64,000 nt of DNA from Gloeophyllum trabeum ATCC 11539 (lineage: Eukaryota; Basidiomycota; Agaricomycetes; Gloeophyllales; Gloeophyllaceae). The stretch is from assembly GCF_000344685.1 (NCBI RefSeq), contig NW_006920410.1:4204748-4268747 (forward strand), in the 5' to 3' direction. Below, one piece after another: positions 32,591-45,000 of the stretch. Within the stretch, counting starts at the first letter, position 1; each line of letters opens with the position of its first letter. Position numbers and translations under genes: made by a program. The notes under the pieces are model-generated. The model did not search any database and was not told the origin of the DNA. It saw nothing but the letters and a program-made list of their open reading frames with translations.

Positions 32591-33278
32591 GTCAACTGTT
32601 CCCAATGTATCATTATTGTTACAATGCGAGTGCCCTGACTGCATTGTGTAATATTTCTGTAATTTTCTTGCCACAGTTTCGGTCCTTCTGCAGAATTGCA
32701 TGGATCACGAGTATTCTATTCAAGTTTACCTTTAACAGCGCCGAAGGGTGCCGTTCCAACGGAATTGGTCTGATTTCAACAGATCAAAAGCCGCTACCGC
32801 GCTCCTCAACGGCTCGTTATCGACACTCTGCTCGGCGTCCGTGGCCTGTCTCTCTGATTCCAATATGTCTAGGCGCTTGTGTTTCATGAACAGGGCCTGC
32901 TTCCCGGGGACGCTACGCAAGGTTTGACCGTTGCCGCCTTGGAACCTGTGGCTATGCAGTTCATGCACTGAATCCCGTAAAAGCTACTCACTCCGTGCCT
33001 AAATTGTTGAGCTATGGGTTGACATAAGAAGCGTAGCGTGACGTGATTTGTGTGCAAGTGCGTATTCCCCTTATGCTACCTTTCCTTGAGCTTGGTCCTG
33101 AAGCCGGGGATTTCCCTCTCCCTTTCCCGTGTACCCGCTTTGTAGATTTATCGGCGACCCCATGAGCCCCTCAGGCCTCAGGACGGCCTTTCGGGGCAGT
33201 GTCGCTCTCTGAAGTCACTATTTCTCGAGCTTCGTACAAGCAATTGATTCAGCTTCGAGACCGTTAATCTGGTTTGTC
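32591..33278. other. intergenic, no gene recognised
   Basis: Short open frames without motifs on both strands. Confidence 0.45.
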
Positions 33279-33404
33279 TCGGCCCTGTTCCGACTCTGGA
33301 TGATGCAAGCCGCCCAGCGAGAAGCAGCCGAGCGCCAGCAGCGGAACCGAGATATTGAACTGTGGATGCGAGGCATTGTCACCCAGGCAGAGACACCCCC
33401 GTGA
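33279..33404 (+). pseudogene. C-terminal fragment of the HNH protein family
   Basis: The frame reads RLWMMQAAQREAAERQQRNR, then DIELWMRGIVTQAETPP and a stop. This matches the last 35 residues of the HNH proteins at 54384-55680 (RLWMMQAAQREQAERQLRNR) and 56177-57957. No other part of the gene is found upstream, so it is a relic of a third copy. Confidence 0.65.
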
Positions 33405-33810
33405 GGTTCCAGGCCATGTACTGCTGCGTAATGCAGGTAATCCCGGATATTGCCTCTATATTAGAGGTTTGCTTGCGCGACTAGCCCATTTGCCCCCGTC
33501 AACCATCCCGACATACAGATCGCTCACCTGAGCCTCCCTTGCTACACACAAGGCAGCGAAATCAACGCACATCTTCGTCCATGGGTGCTACACATCGACG
33601 ACAACGAAGGCCGGGGCGGCATCAAAGCCGCGGAAGAAGGTTGAGGAGAGTAGGGGGAATTGTTCCTGTCTTACATTCTGTTATATAGCGTGTAGACAAC
33701 AGGCATAGTCAGAATCGTTGTAAGAAAGCCCTTAGCTGAAACCGAAATGTCATATTCTCGTTTGGTCGAAGCCGCACCGACGGTAGTTTAACATCCACGC
33801 CAACCTCTGC
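33405..33810. other. intergenic, no gene recognised
   Basis: Between the HNH relic and the 3' end of the tRNase Z gene. No motif seen. Confidence 0.45.
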
Positions 33811-35532
33811 TCATTCGAAATCTCTATCGCCCGAACGGCCTGACTCATACAAACTTGGTCGGGTTGCCTCGGGGACCCAAACCAGCAGATCATGAGCGGC
33901 CACCGCTCTCTTGACGTGTGCGTCATCGACACCCTGCCAAGCTGCGGTAGCCTGCCTCTCTACCTCTAGTATGCCCGGGCTCTTGCGCTCCCAGAATGGG
34001 ACCTTCCTGCCAAAGGTATCCCGCCAGTACTGCTTGCCCTTGAATGCATCGAATCTACGATTAAGAATATAGCATCACGTAAATCTCCTTCGTACCGCCG
34101 TGATGCCCACCTTGCACCCAGGTGGTTGAGATAGAGGTTCTTGGCCCTAATTCGCCTGGCGAAGTCACCGGCCATGCTGGGCGTGGAGTGGCCCGAATCA
34201 AGAGCGACTTGGAGCGCCCTGTCGTGCCGTTCGCGATCTTCTTGTGAAACATGATCATCCGTCGAGTGCGGCTCGATTCTGTTCTCGCTTTTGATGGGTT
34301 CTGATGCCGGCGACCAGCCTTCAACTATCCGCTTAAGGGCTTCACGGGAGAGTTTAGGGACTATGCGGGTCTGGGGCTCCGAGAGAGCACCGTCTTCTCC
34401 TACCACTGTCGTGTGCGCGGACTCGGACCCGGTGGAAGCTGACTGAGTGTAGGGTTCCTGTTGGTCTCTCTCGCTGTCGTTGCCTGAAACGTGGCGATCC
34501 GTTTCCTCTTCGGTCGTTCTCCGAGGTGCAGGGGAGAGTGCAGGAATATGGGCAATAGTTGCCTCATGCACGAGAAGATCGGCGCCCATTGCCAGTGGTT
34601 CTATCGCAGTCGAATTGGACGTATCGCCGAGTACGACTATTTTGTGCCCCCCACCGTCTTTACGGGCATCCTCAGTGAAGACGTAGCCGAGACAAGGAAC
34701 TGTAATTACGATCCGACATAAGCTTCAACTTTGGTTTTGACTTCTGATCCAGCACATACCTCTGTGGGTGAGCATCGCCGCACTTACCCGCATCCCAGGA
34801 GCCTTCAGAAAATTATGCCAGCGGTCCCCAGGTACGTCACCATCAGCCAGAAAGTTGTCTCCGGGCCATTCATCCTGATGCAAGGCACCTGAAGTCACTC
34901 TGTCTCTTGGACGCAGGAGTTCGTGAACTGCGTATGACCGTCCGAAAGAAGTGTGCGTCATTGCCAAGTTCTCGCGCACAAAGCGTCTGAGACCTGAGGG
35001 GCCGTACAGCTGGAGCTGAAAGGGCAGAAACCTGAGTCAAAAATACAAAGGAACCAACACACGAAGATTTGAACGCACGTCAGCCTGAGGAACCCCCGTA
35101 TTGCTGTACTTGGTTTGACCGCTGCGGCCTCTGAGTGCCGTTCGCATGAAAGGTACGATACCCATGACATGATCAGCTAAAGAAACATGATCTACGGCTA
35201 TCTCTGCAGCCAAGAGACATCTACACACGGTGCATATGCGTGATGAAAATTCGGCGTACTTGGTGGGGGTGAATTGGCGGATGGCGCGTCTTCCTCATTT
35301 GTGAGGTGGTACCTTCCGCACAATCGACCACTTCATGAGTAGACATGTCTATATCCCGTCAGTTACATTGGAGTCGGAAAAATAGCTCACGCCAACTTAT
35401 ATTCGTATCTCGCCACTTGAAGTTGATACTCGTGGAGGTGCAGATTCGAGTAGATGTAGGGCCTCCTCCGCTGCTCGTTCCCAGAAATGTCACGGACAGT
35501 GGTGGTATTATTCGATGTGCCTGCCCTGCCAT
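33811..35532 (-). CDS. tRNase Z, short (ELAC1-like) type (482 aa)
   Basis: Exons 35532-35391, 35348-35229, 35176-35079, 35015-34760, 34699-34111 and 34054-33811 give 482 aa. Metallo-beta-lactamase motifs appear in order: SVTFLGTSSGGGPT, VDCAEGT, the zinc motif HMHPDH near residues 84-89, LYGPSGLRRF, VVLGDTSNS, ADLLVHEAT, GHSTPSMAGDFARRIRA and LNHLGARF. The C terminus has AVAAHDLLVWVP. There is no second, inactive half as in long tRNase Z. It removes 3' trailers from precursor tRNA before CCA addition. About 110 polar residues separate LLVHEAT from GHSTPS, longer than usual. It diverges from the bL33m gene across 133 bp. Confidence 0.9.
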
Positions 35533-35665
35533 TACAACGAATACCGGATTATGTGGTGGCTGCAGGCAGGACGTGGCTCTGGGTGGCTGCGACTTCGTCA
35601 GTGAGCCGACGGCACTGGCAGGACGTGAACATGACTGAATTTCCGACTCTGTACAATCAGCCACC
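35533..35665. promoter_or_regulatory. 133-bp divergent promoter, tRNase Z / bL33m
   Basis: The only sequence between the two divergent ATG codons, so it must hold both 5' leaders or overlap them. Both genes serve translation (tRNA 3' maturation and the mitochondrial ribosome). Confidence 0.6.
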
Positions 35666-35957
35666 ATGGCTGGGAAGGCTAAAGCAAGGTGCGATATTTG
35701 TCTACGCTGTCTTGTTATATGGTCGAGCCGATTACTTCTCAGAACCATCATCGTGCGCCTCGTATCGACAGCGCAGACAGGTTTCTTCTACACGACTCAG
35801 CGGTTGCGCCAAGGACCGAAACTGTCTGCAGTAAAATATGACCCGAAAGGCGAGTCCTGCTGCTGCTCTAGGTGTTTGCTCTCTCTGACAGGCCTTCCTC
35901 CGTGATACAGTGAAGCAACGGGTACTGTTCGTGGAGAGCAAGAAGACGAAGAAATAG
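35666..35957 (+). CDS. MRPL39: mitochondrial large-subunit ribosomal protein bL33m (58 aa)
   Basis: Exons 35666-35688, 35743-35849 and 35911-35957 give 58 aa, the expected size for L33. The sequence runs MAGKAKARTIIVRLVSTAQT, GFFYTTQRLRQGPKLSAVKY, DPKVKQRVLFVESKKTKK, with the conserved L33 strands and basic C terminus. The second intron has a GC donor (AAAG|GCGAGT at 35850) and acceptor ATACAG. No GT donor preserves the conserved C terminus. Confidence 0.93.
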
Positions 35958-36409
35958 CTATATAGATACGCGTGCGAGGTCGGCTTCGACGCAACAATTG
36001 CGTGCGGACAGTAGTCGAGATGGGGCGCGTCGTACGCAGGGAATTCGTAAGCTATAGTTTATTGGTTCTGATTTGCCTTGGAGTTCAGTACTTTGAAGGG
36101 ACTTATCCCCTTCCAACGATCAAGCCCGCAGTTACTGTCGATTCTGTTAAGGCCCACATTCTCCCAATTGCGACTGCCGGGTTCATATTCTGCTATCCTA
36201 TTCCGACACTGTGATGAATATAATGCATTTGCATAGGGCATGGTTATGATATATCTACATATCAACATAAGACAGCGAGGAAAGCAGCGATTTACGATTA
36301 ATGCAATGCAGACGTGAGGTATACAGCAATAGACAGGAAATAATATACGCGGGGTGGAATCTGGCCGGTCGAACGGTCATATATGGAGTAACAGTAAGGG
36401 CAAGAGGGC
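35958..36409. other. convergent 3' intergenic region
   Basis: Between the stops of bL33m and the SH3-TBC gene. A+T-rich, with no gene seen. Confidence 0.55.
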
Positions 36410-39400
36410 CTATTTGTCGGCAGGCGCTCGCGGTAGCGATATGGAAGCCGTCTGCGGACCAGAGCCGCCTTGCGCGGGACGCTGGGTCTGGCGCTTCACC
36501 TGGGCTTCCATCTTATTGCGCTGTTTGCGTACGTCGTCGTCCTTGAGCTTTACGCCGCAAGCGAGAGCGATGAACGTCTCGGGGTTGGGAGGGAAGAACT
36601 GTGCGGGAGGGTTACGGAGGAGATTGACGGCTACCTCGGCCTTGGTAGCCTCCATCACCATCTTGCGACAGGTGGATGCCACAGCGAGGCCGACTCGCAG
36701 GAGGAATACGACCCCTGCATCGTTGGTTAGGCGAGCGATGGTGACGGCGGCAGAGTGTACTAACCTTCGAATAAGAAGAGATCCCATACCCGATGGAGGG
36801 TATCTGGTGGTAGGGCGTGGGCGAAGAGGGAACAGAACCTAGAGATGTTTTCAGCACGAGACTTGCCGATGCGAACGAACGACACACCATGATCGGCAAA
36901 GAGCCACAGGTGGGATTGCCATGTCACCAAAAAGCCTCTTGGCTAAAGGTGCGTCATTGGCCTCCAGAGCTTTGCTGAAGAGAGCGGCGTCCACTTCTAT
37001 TTGCGCGGAATTAGAAGAGAAATAAGGGCGCAGGTGAGTGTCCATGAGCGAGACGAAAATCCAGAAGGCGTCTTCCTCAATGCTCTGCTGAAGTAACTGT
37101 CCAGCGACAAGCGTCAAACCTGCCCAAAGATTCAGAGACGTAAATCTCGTACGGTCCTAGATAACGCACCGGGATGATACTGGATGTCGGGAACCATCGT
37201 CAGGTATGCTTGCAGCATGTACACCAACGGTCCCTCAGGGTTCTGGAACTGGGGCTTGTCGGGGAAGAACGCTTTCGCGTCCCGCTCGATATCAGCGGAA
37301 GCTGGTACTTTGCCTCTTTTACCCAGCTGAGCGTACAACCCACTCATGCGCTTCGACTTGCTGTCCGTCAGATGTTGCCAGACATTCGATCGCACCGAAG
37401 CCGGGACACCTTCTGTCAGCAGCTTCCTGATCTTTTTGCTTTTCCTCGCCTGCGAAGGTGGAGTCGAGGACATGAGATTGATCCATTTCAGTTCCCGCTG
37501 TCTATGCGCCTCGATGGAAGTATTGTCTGAGTCCGAAGGCATGCGAGGGAATCCGTTCTCGGAAGCTGCAGGCGATCGAGGCATGGATGTTGTGGAAAAG
37601 GCAGGGCTATAGGGACGCAAGGAGCTTTGACCATCGTGTATAAGGACCGAACTATCCCTTGCGGCTCCCATGAAATCCTCACTATGTCGTGACGAGGTCA
37701 ACGCTGGGATGGAAGGCCGAACAAGTTCGAAGTCCATGTCCTTAACCTGGACTGTCTCCTGTTCCGTCACGGGCGTTGACGGTGTTGGGCTAGTCACTTT
37801 GCTGCTTCTCGTCTGCAGCGACGGGAGTGACATCTTCGCCTTCAAGGATGGACGATGAGTACTGCCTGGCGGCGGAGAGGTCATCAGGGAGCGCGTATCA
37901 CTATAATGAGACCCGTCCGTGTCGCCCGATCGCCGACCTTGCAACGAGGTACGAGACTGAGCGTCTGATGTATTGGGTTTCGCAGGTTCAGCAGGCTGGA
38001 TGACCGTGACAGTCGCGTCGAGCGAGTGCGGCTCGTTCTGAGGAAGAGGTGGAATTGAGGACTCACTCTCCACTTTGTCGGACTGGGGAGACAGCGGCTG
38101 TAGCGGAGGAGACGTAACAAGCGGAGAGGAGGGAGTTTTCGGTCTCAAATTGCCTGCAGACGCGACCTGCCTCAGACTTCGCCGAACTGAGGGACCAGCT
38201 TCGGGCGCTGGCCCAGCTAACGGAGAGGGAGTGAACACTTGAGAGCCTTTCCGGAAGGACGGGCTGGTGGGTGACTTCGACTCGTTGGTGGGCGAAGAAG
38301 GCACTTTGCTGCTAGACAGAGACAATGGTGATGGTCCATGAGTCATTCGCCTCACCGGGGCAGGCTGATGCGATATTGTCGCCTGCTGCGCTGCAACTGG
38401 CACTGCTGCTGAAGCAGAGACAGTCCTCGAAACCACAGCTTTTGACTGTACCACAGGCTCAGGTTTCTTCCTCTCTTCCCGACTGCGGAAGTTGTCAGTA
38501 CCAAAGCCTCGATAACGATGATCAATACTTGCCTATTTACTTTGGGCAGTGTTATCTCCGCTATGGGCGAATCGAAACCTGAGAACGATCTTGATCTCGG
38601 CCTGGGAGTTTGTGTTCTGGGGAAGAAGTTGGCTCTAGGAATGACATTCCCGGACGGACTTTTCGGCGCATCTGTGGCTTGAGTATCGGGAGGAGAAGGA
38701 GCTGGGGGAGCGGGGCTAGTACGATCCACAGCAGGGGGGAGGTCAGCCGCCGGAGAACCCGGGGAAGGACTCTGAGCTTGGCTAGGACCAGAACTTGTAG
38801 TCGACGGTCGTCGTATAGCATCACCTAGTCGATTTGCCGGAATAGATTGCGGCGGCTCCAGCGAGAATATAATAGGTACAGGGCCCATAGACATACTCAG
38901 ATCCTGCTTGCACATTCCGTAGATCGTTGTCCTGCGGACTGTGCCATTAGGACCGTACCGAGCCGAGGCGGCCATACGCAGCGTGTGGATTAGATTACCA
39001 CCGGGCATCTGTTGCGGAGGCATAGGAGCACGCCCGTACATCGGTCCAGCAGGGGCAAAGGCAGGGGCTCTCGGCGCGTTTGGGTGGGGCATGAATAGGC
39101 TCTCCCGGATGAACTGACTTGGCTCCTGCCCAGGAGGTCTTCGCCGGGGCTGAAGCCCGCCGTCGGGGGTGGCGAGCTGAGTCTTAGGTATGGCACCGTC
39201 GGCACCACGAGGTTGGGAATCTTCTGGTGGGGTTGGTTGGACGACAGGAGATTTAGGGCCGTCGTCATCAGCCTGGTTTTCAGGAGCCGCCGATGAATCA
39301 GGATATGAACTGGCTGATGAGGGCGTATCAGGAAGCGCATCAAATGCTTCGCGGCTGGAAGAATCCGGAATGCCCTCCTCATCCTCGACGACTATGCCGT

Positions 39401-41225
39401 GACTGGACTTGGGTACCGATGGGGATCCGGGCGGGGAAGCAGGTCCCTCGGGTTGCGGGCTAGTGCTTGGACTGGGACTGTCTCGTTCCAGTTTCTCCCT
39501 CAGTGCTGTAGCAACGCGGCTCCCTTTCGACACAGAAGGCATCGCTGCTGTCAGTGGCGGAGAGAGTAGGGACTGTCCAGACGGGTAAGAAGACCGTGAA
39601 GGAGAGGAGACAGGTGAACCAAAGGTTGTGTGCAGGAGGGGTGAAGGAGTAAACTGCAATGGAGGCGGTCGCTCTCTCGTCGCACGTGAGGCTGCAGGGT
39701 CCAGTGGAGCGTCCACGCTGGTCGTCTCTGTCGCTTCCGCCTTTGCAGGTTCGTCTGGCCGGGGAGTCGGAGGCGCCTCAGCTTGCTCCTCGACAGTGGC
39801 GGCCGGAGCAGCGGGTGATAATTGCTGGGAGTACACAGATTCGGCCTCAGCTTCAGCCTCCATAGACGGACGTTTGATATTCAGCGGAAGAGTCGTCTGC
39901 GTACTCTCCAGGATTTCGCGAGGGACAGGCGGCGCGTCCGAAGCCATCGTATACATCGATGCCTGTGAGAACCTGGAGAACTTCGACGCCATGGAATATC
40001 GCGAGTAGCGATAATCGTCATAGATGTCCGACGCGCCCTCCCACTCGCCTGCACCGTCGGAGTGCGAATGCAATGACGACGCTCGGGACTGGCGGTACAG
40101 AGAGCCCGACACGGAGGGGGCGATTGACTGTTTCGAATCAGAGTCAACCCGAGGGCGAGGGGCTGTTTCCGGCGCAGGCTCTGATGGCCCGTCCGTTTCG
40201 ACGTGCGGCTGCTCAAGCGTGCGCGTATCGTCGCTCATCATAGACGAAGAGTCGTCACCGTCATCACCGCTGTTATTCACCATGCCCTGCAGTAGAGTGA
40301 GACCAATACCTGTCTCCCCATCGTCCGATATGGCCAGTGATATCCGCGTGGGTTCCGACTCGACAATAGACGGGTCAGCGGATAAGGGCGTCTGAGGTGT
40401 CGGTGAATAAGTAGATCTCGGGAAGGGAGCATGAAGGGTGTGCAAGACCTCTGCTTGTGGTACTTCGGATTCCTGTTCTTGTATAGGAGTCTTGTCCTCG
40501 TCATCCGCGCTAACTCCAGCACCAGCTGGTACACCCAAGGAGTCGTTCGGCTCCTCCACAGGGGATTTACTCACCAACCGGTCCGTGAACTGGGAGGGAG
40601 AGTCCAATGGTGTGTCCAAGCTAGATTCGTGCCCTGTCGAACTCGATGAATAGCTCACGCTAGGAGGGGCGGGTCCGTCCTCCTCTGAAGTCTGGATATC
40701 ATGGTGAGACGATGAAGACGCCGCGAGAGACAATTGACTAGACGTCGGTCGCAGATCACTACCAAAGGAGAACCGGGCGGTCTCCAGGTCAGGCGGCGAG
40801 AGTGTCCGAGAAGTCGGAGTTGGACTTTTCGATGAAGGCGTCCTCGGGGCAAGAGAGGACGACCGCTTGGTCATAACTGGCCTCTTCAGTTTTCCATGTA
40901 TTTGGACGTGTTTCCCTTGAAATCGGCCTACTACTCCTTCGCAATAGCCCTAGCACTTAGTAAGTATTGGAGCACTAAGAACATAATTAAGGCTACGTAC
41001 CAGATACCAGCCCTCCTGGTCCGTCAGCTGCATGAGGACTGTAATCTCATCGTCCTACGGCGCGCCAATATGACCATTTCCTTCCATTGGACAGTATACC
41101 CGACTCACCTTCATAAACATCAACTGCTCCGGACTCTCCGCGACACAGTCCTGCAATGCGGTACATTTGCCTATCCCTCCCTTTGCCGCAAACCGCGTCC
41201 ACCGCGCAAGCTCTGCTGGTTCCAT
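36410..41225 (-). CDS. SH3 and TBC domain protein (1503 aa)
   Basis: Exons 41225-41109, 41054-41001, 40949-38533, 38482-37170, 37119-36888, 36838-36765 and 36714-36410 close at 1503 aa. Residues 1-80 include an SH3 domain (DDEITVLMQLTDQEGWYLGY then CEGVVGRFQGKHV). A disordered Ser/Pro-rich region of about 1100 residues follows. A TBC domain (about 1220-1425) starts LLTEGVPASVRSNVWQHLTD, continues DAFWIFVSLMDTHLRPYF and ends HRVWDLFLFEGVVFLLRVGL. TBC proteins usually activate Rab GTPase hydrolysis through an Arg and a Gln finger. Here the IxxDxxR site reads IERDAKA and the YxQ site reads YHP, so both fingers are missing. The intron at 38532-38483 is GC-AG. Confidence 0.9.
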
Positions 41226-42062
41226 ATCCACCCACCAAGATTAGAGACGGAAACAAATGAGGATGCCCTTGTGTAGGTGAGTTGCCAAGATTTATTACGT
41301 GGAGTGGTAGACGCGACTCGGCACGCGTAAAAGAGCGAGTTGTCCGAGATTCTTCTCAGACGTTGGAGAAACGAGCGACGACAACGACAACAGCGACCGT
41401 GAAGTCCTCTGAGACGGACAGCACGGTGAAAGAGGACGACGAAGAACAGATGGAATGTCGGGAGCGTCCCGAAGTCGAGGAGGAAGTTAACATTCCTCGA
41501 AGGAATTTTATAATAATTATTTTTGGTATGTAGGTATCCCAGGACTGGATAGAATGGATATCGTGTATGCATCGGGGCTACATGCATGCAATGTCGTGCA
41601 TGAGCCATCAGAAAGGTGTCAGATACACGTACGTACGAGGGGTGCCCATTTTGAACCAGGCAGGAGCAATACTTCCGTAAATTCAGGTTGACCAGTTCTC
41701 ATGAGAAAGCCCGAGGGAAAGGAAAGTTGGATAGTTCCAGAAGATCAGTATCCAACTCAAAACTGAAATTACGAGGACAAGGTCAGATTCAAGACGACCG
41801 TACTTCTCATTTCCGCCCTGACACACTTTCTGTATGGAACTAACTGGCTTACGGAAGGCTAGCAGAGGTACCTACCAGTGAGATGTGCTCGTCGCTGATT
41901 TCCGGACTCTATATGAATTTGATGAGGCCGAGCCAAAGACTCACAGGACAGACCGAGCGCCCCACACTGCAAAGGGATGAACGCGCTTCGAGTACAACAG
42001 TACACTGTAGATTCCGCATAGATACCAAGCGTAAAAATTAAGCACTAAGACCCACTTCGACA
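41226..42062. other. intergenic, no gene recognised
   Basis: Upstream region of the SH3-TBC gene and 3' flank of the BRCT gene. A plus-strand frame at 41282-41533 rich in Thr and Glu begins at TTG and has no motif. Confidence 0.5.
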
Positions 42063-45000
42063 TCATGCATCCTTCGACGGCAGTTTCAGCTTGTGCGGCG
42101 TATCCTCTGTTTCGAATGTCTGCGTCAGCGCACAATGTAGCAGCCAGTCCCTCGTGTAGATAGGGATCCCTTCACGTGCCAGGGGGGCCCATATACTCTT
42201 GTCCTCCTCACAAGAGATGATATAGCGGTACTGCTGAGCGTTCATGGCTCTCGCGGACGGTGTTTTGAACTCAGCCTGGGTGTGCCGCCTCAATGAGAGT
42301 GGAATGGAAACTCTACAGGGCTACGCACCTTACCACTGTTGGCCTCTATGATGTCCTTGCAGACCTCGAAGCCTCGCGGTATGCTCTTGGTCACATAGAA
42401 TGTCATAAAAGAGAACAATCTCCCATGGTTTCTCTTCGCGCGGTCGAGAGCTTCACTGAGCTTGAAGTCGAACCTCTTCTCATTTTCCTCGTCAACCAAG
42501 GCGTAATTATCCTCCGCTGCAATCACATGTCAGGCTGGTACCCTTGGGCATGCCAAGGGGACTCACGAAGTAATCTACCAGCCTCCACTGAATCTGTCGC
42601 CCAATCGGGGGTCAGGACGAATGGCGCTCGGGGTATAGCGCAGAGCAGCTTTTCAGTGCGCGTAACACTTTGCATGATGAGATGCGTGCAAGACACCGGC
42701 TTATCCGTTTTTTCCACTCCAAGCTTCTTCAGGGCCTAGGAAGGGCAGGATGAACATTACCATCTCGCTTGCAGCGAGAGGAAATATTACCTTGAGAATG
42801 TCATCGCTAAGCGTAATCCCACTGGTGATCAACCGGATCTTTTTACGAGTATGATCGTGGATGGCTCCCCGAGCAGTGCTGCTATGAATGTCCTCAGACT
42901 TGAATTCAACGGATAAACGTAATGCGTACCCAGTCTCTGACGCCGCATTACTAGCCCTCTTCTTACCCTTCCCCGAGGTCTTACGAGCGGTAGCATTGGG
43001 GACCTGATCTTCTTCCTCATCTGGCTCTGCTAAATCAACACCGGGCGTCTCGTTCTCATCACTCATCCTGGGCTTCTTCCTCTGCACGTCCTCATCGTCC
43101 CCAGCGGTAGCGATCGACGGTCTCTTCCTGACTGACGTCTCCCCCTTCTCCTTCTCCCCCTTCTCCTTCCCCTTCTCCTCCCAAGCAGGTTTGACGTTCC
43201 CCCGCTTCATCTCCTTCTCAAAATTCACCACATCCGGCATCACCACCTCCCGCAACTGCTGCGTCGCTCTAGTAGCCGCACTCCTCTTCGATCCCGTCCG
43301 TGTGATATTCGCAGACGGAGTCTCGAACTCCGGCACCCCGACGCCCTCCGCCCGCGGGCCAGTGACGACGCGTCTAGGAGGCGCAGGCGACGGTGACGAA
43401 TGCCGCGACGACGAGCCCTCCTTCGCCTCTTTGCGTACAGAGTCGCTCTTCCGCGGCCTTCCCCGCCCTCGCTTGGGTGACGCCTGCGCAGCCGGAACAG
43501 GGATCTCCACAGACACCGTCTTCCGCGGCGTTCCTTTTGCCTTAGCCGGGGACGACGGTGCGGGGGTCAAAGGCGAGGTACGCCCGCCGTTCGATCTCCC
43601 CGAGTTCGGTGCATTCCTCGCCACCAGCGCACTCGGTGGCGGCAAGTCGTCATCACTGTCAGTGTCCATAGGCCTCGCGATCTTCGCCTTTGCACTGGCA
43701 TCGCCAGCCCGAGTCCTGCTTGTCGAAGGACCGAGCGGATCAGTATCTTCGTCGGATCCAGTAGGGGGCGGGTGCGTCCCCTTACCCTTCACCTTCGCCT
43801 TGGACGGGGTGAGGATCTCCACGACCGGCTTCGTAGCCCTCCTCACCAACCCGCGCTTCGGCTCCGGCGCCTCTTCCACAATCTCTACCTCGGACTCAGA
43901 GTCACGCTGCGGCTGCTGCGGCTTGCTAGTACTGGTAGGCTTTTTCGCAGGATTTGCAATAATGCCGCTCAGTCGACTTGACCGCCTCGGCGAGACCTCC
44001 ACCCCACCCTCCTCGTTGCCCTTTGAACGACGCGACCTGCTCGGGGAATCTTGCATCCCCACATCGTCGTGATCCCCAGCGAACGAGACTCCAAGCGGCT
44101 TTCTACCACTCGTCGGCTTCTTCGGAGGCTTGGGCTTCTTCAGGCTGGCATTGGCTGAAACTTCCTCATCGGCAGCAGGGATGTCAGGATCATACTCCTC
44201 GTCAACATCCATGTCCCCCGCCGGCTCGTCCACCGAAATCGCATTCTCGACCTCCGCCATCTCCTTCGCGCTCGCCGCAGTGCTCGTCGGCGGTTGCACC
44301 TCGCCCTCCCCCTTCTTCCTCTCCTCCGCTTCCTCTTCGGCCCCTTCCTCCCAAGCCAGCGCCCGTTCCAGCTCCTTGTCCAGCACCGCCCGCCCAATAC
44401 CCTTCTCACCTAGCACGGTAGAAAAGTCCACGCCCGGAGGGAAGGAGATGTACTTCTCCAGGCCCACGGTGAGGTCCCGCCACTGCACGAAGCAGTCCTC
44501 GAGCCAGGTGTGGTTCACGATTGGGATGTTCCAACTGTGCGCCTTGGAGGTCTTGGTGCCACCGATGCTAGTCATAACAGGTTTCTTAGTGTAGGCGCAG
44601 AGTAGACGTGAGGCGGGCACGTACTATGCCGCTATGACGACCGTATTCCCACTGGACATCGACGGGGTAAACGTCGCGCCCATAGTAGTAATCAGCTTGC
44701 GAATATAATCCCTCGCTTCGCCTGTATAGTTCGTTATTGTAATCACCTGGGAGGGCGTCAGGCGTCATTTCTTTGCCAAAAGACCAAGAGGAGAAAGGTG
44801 CGTACATGGTGGTCGAACCCGGGAATGGGCGTCTTCGGTATGGGGAAATGCAAGAGCTGATCGGAAGGTGCGCTCAAGGCTCCTGTGGACTCTACGTGGA
44901 AAAGCCAGGAGAGCGTCCCGATCGTCTTTCCCCATTTCAGCGCCTCCAAGCAAGACAGAATCAGCACAACCGAAGGACAGCATGAAATCAAGTTAGGTGG

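Noticed and set aside
38483..38532. Continuous reading through the SH3-TBC intron, giving a longer frame to 38352
   Set aside because: Reading through leads into a short unrelated tail, while splicing with a GC donor joins the conserved downstream TBC domain in frame.
39628..40008. Plus-strand frames opposite the SH3-TBC and BRCT coding regions
   Set aside because: They are antisense shadows of low-complexity Ser/Pro codons in real exons.
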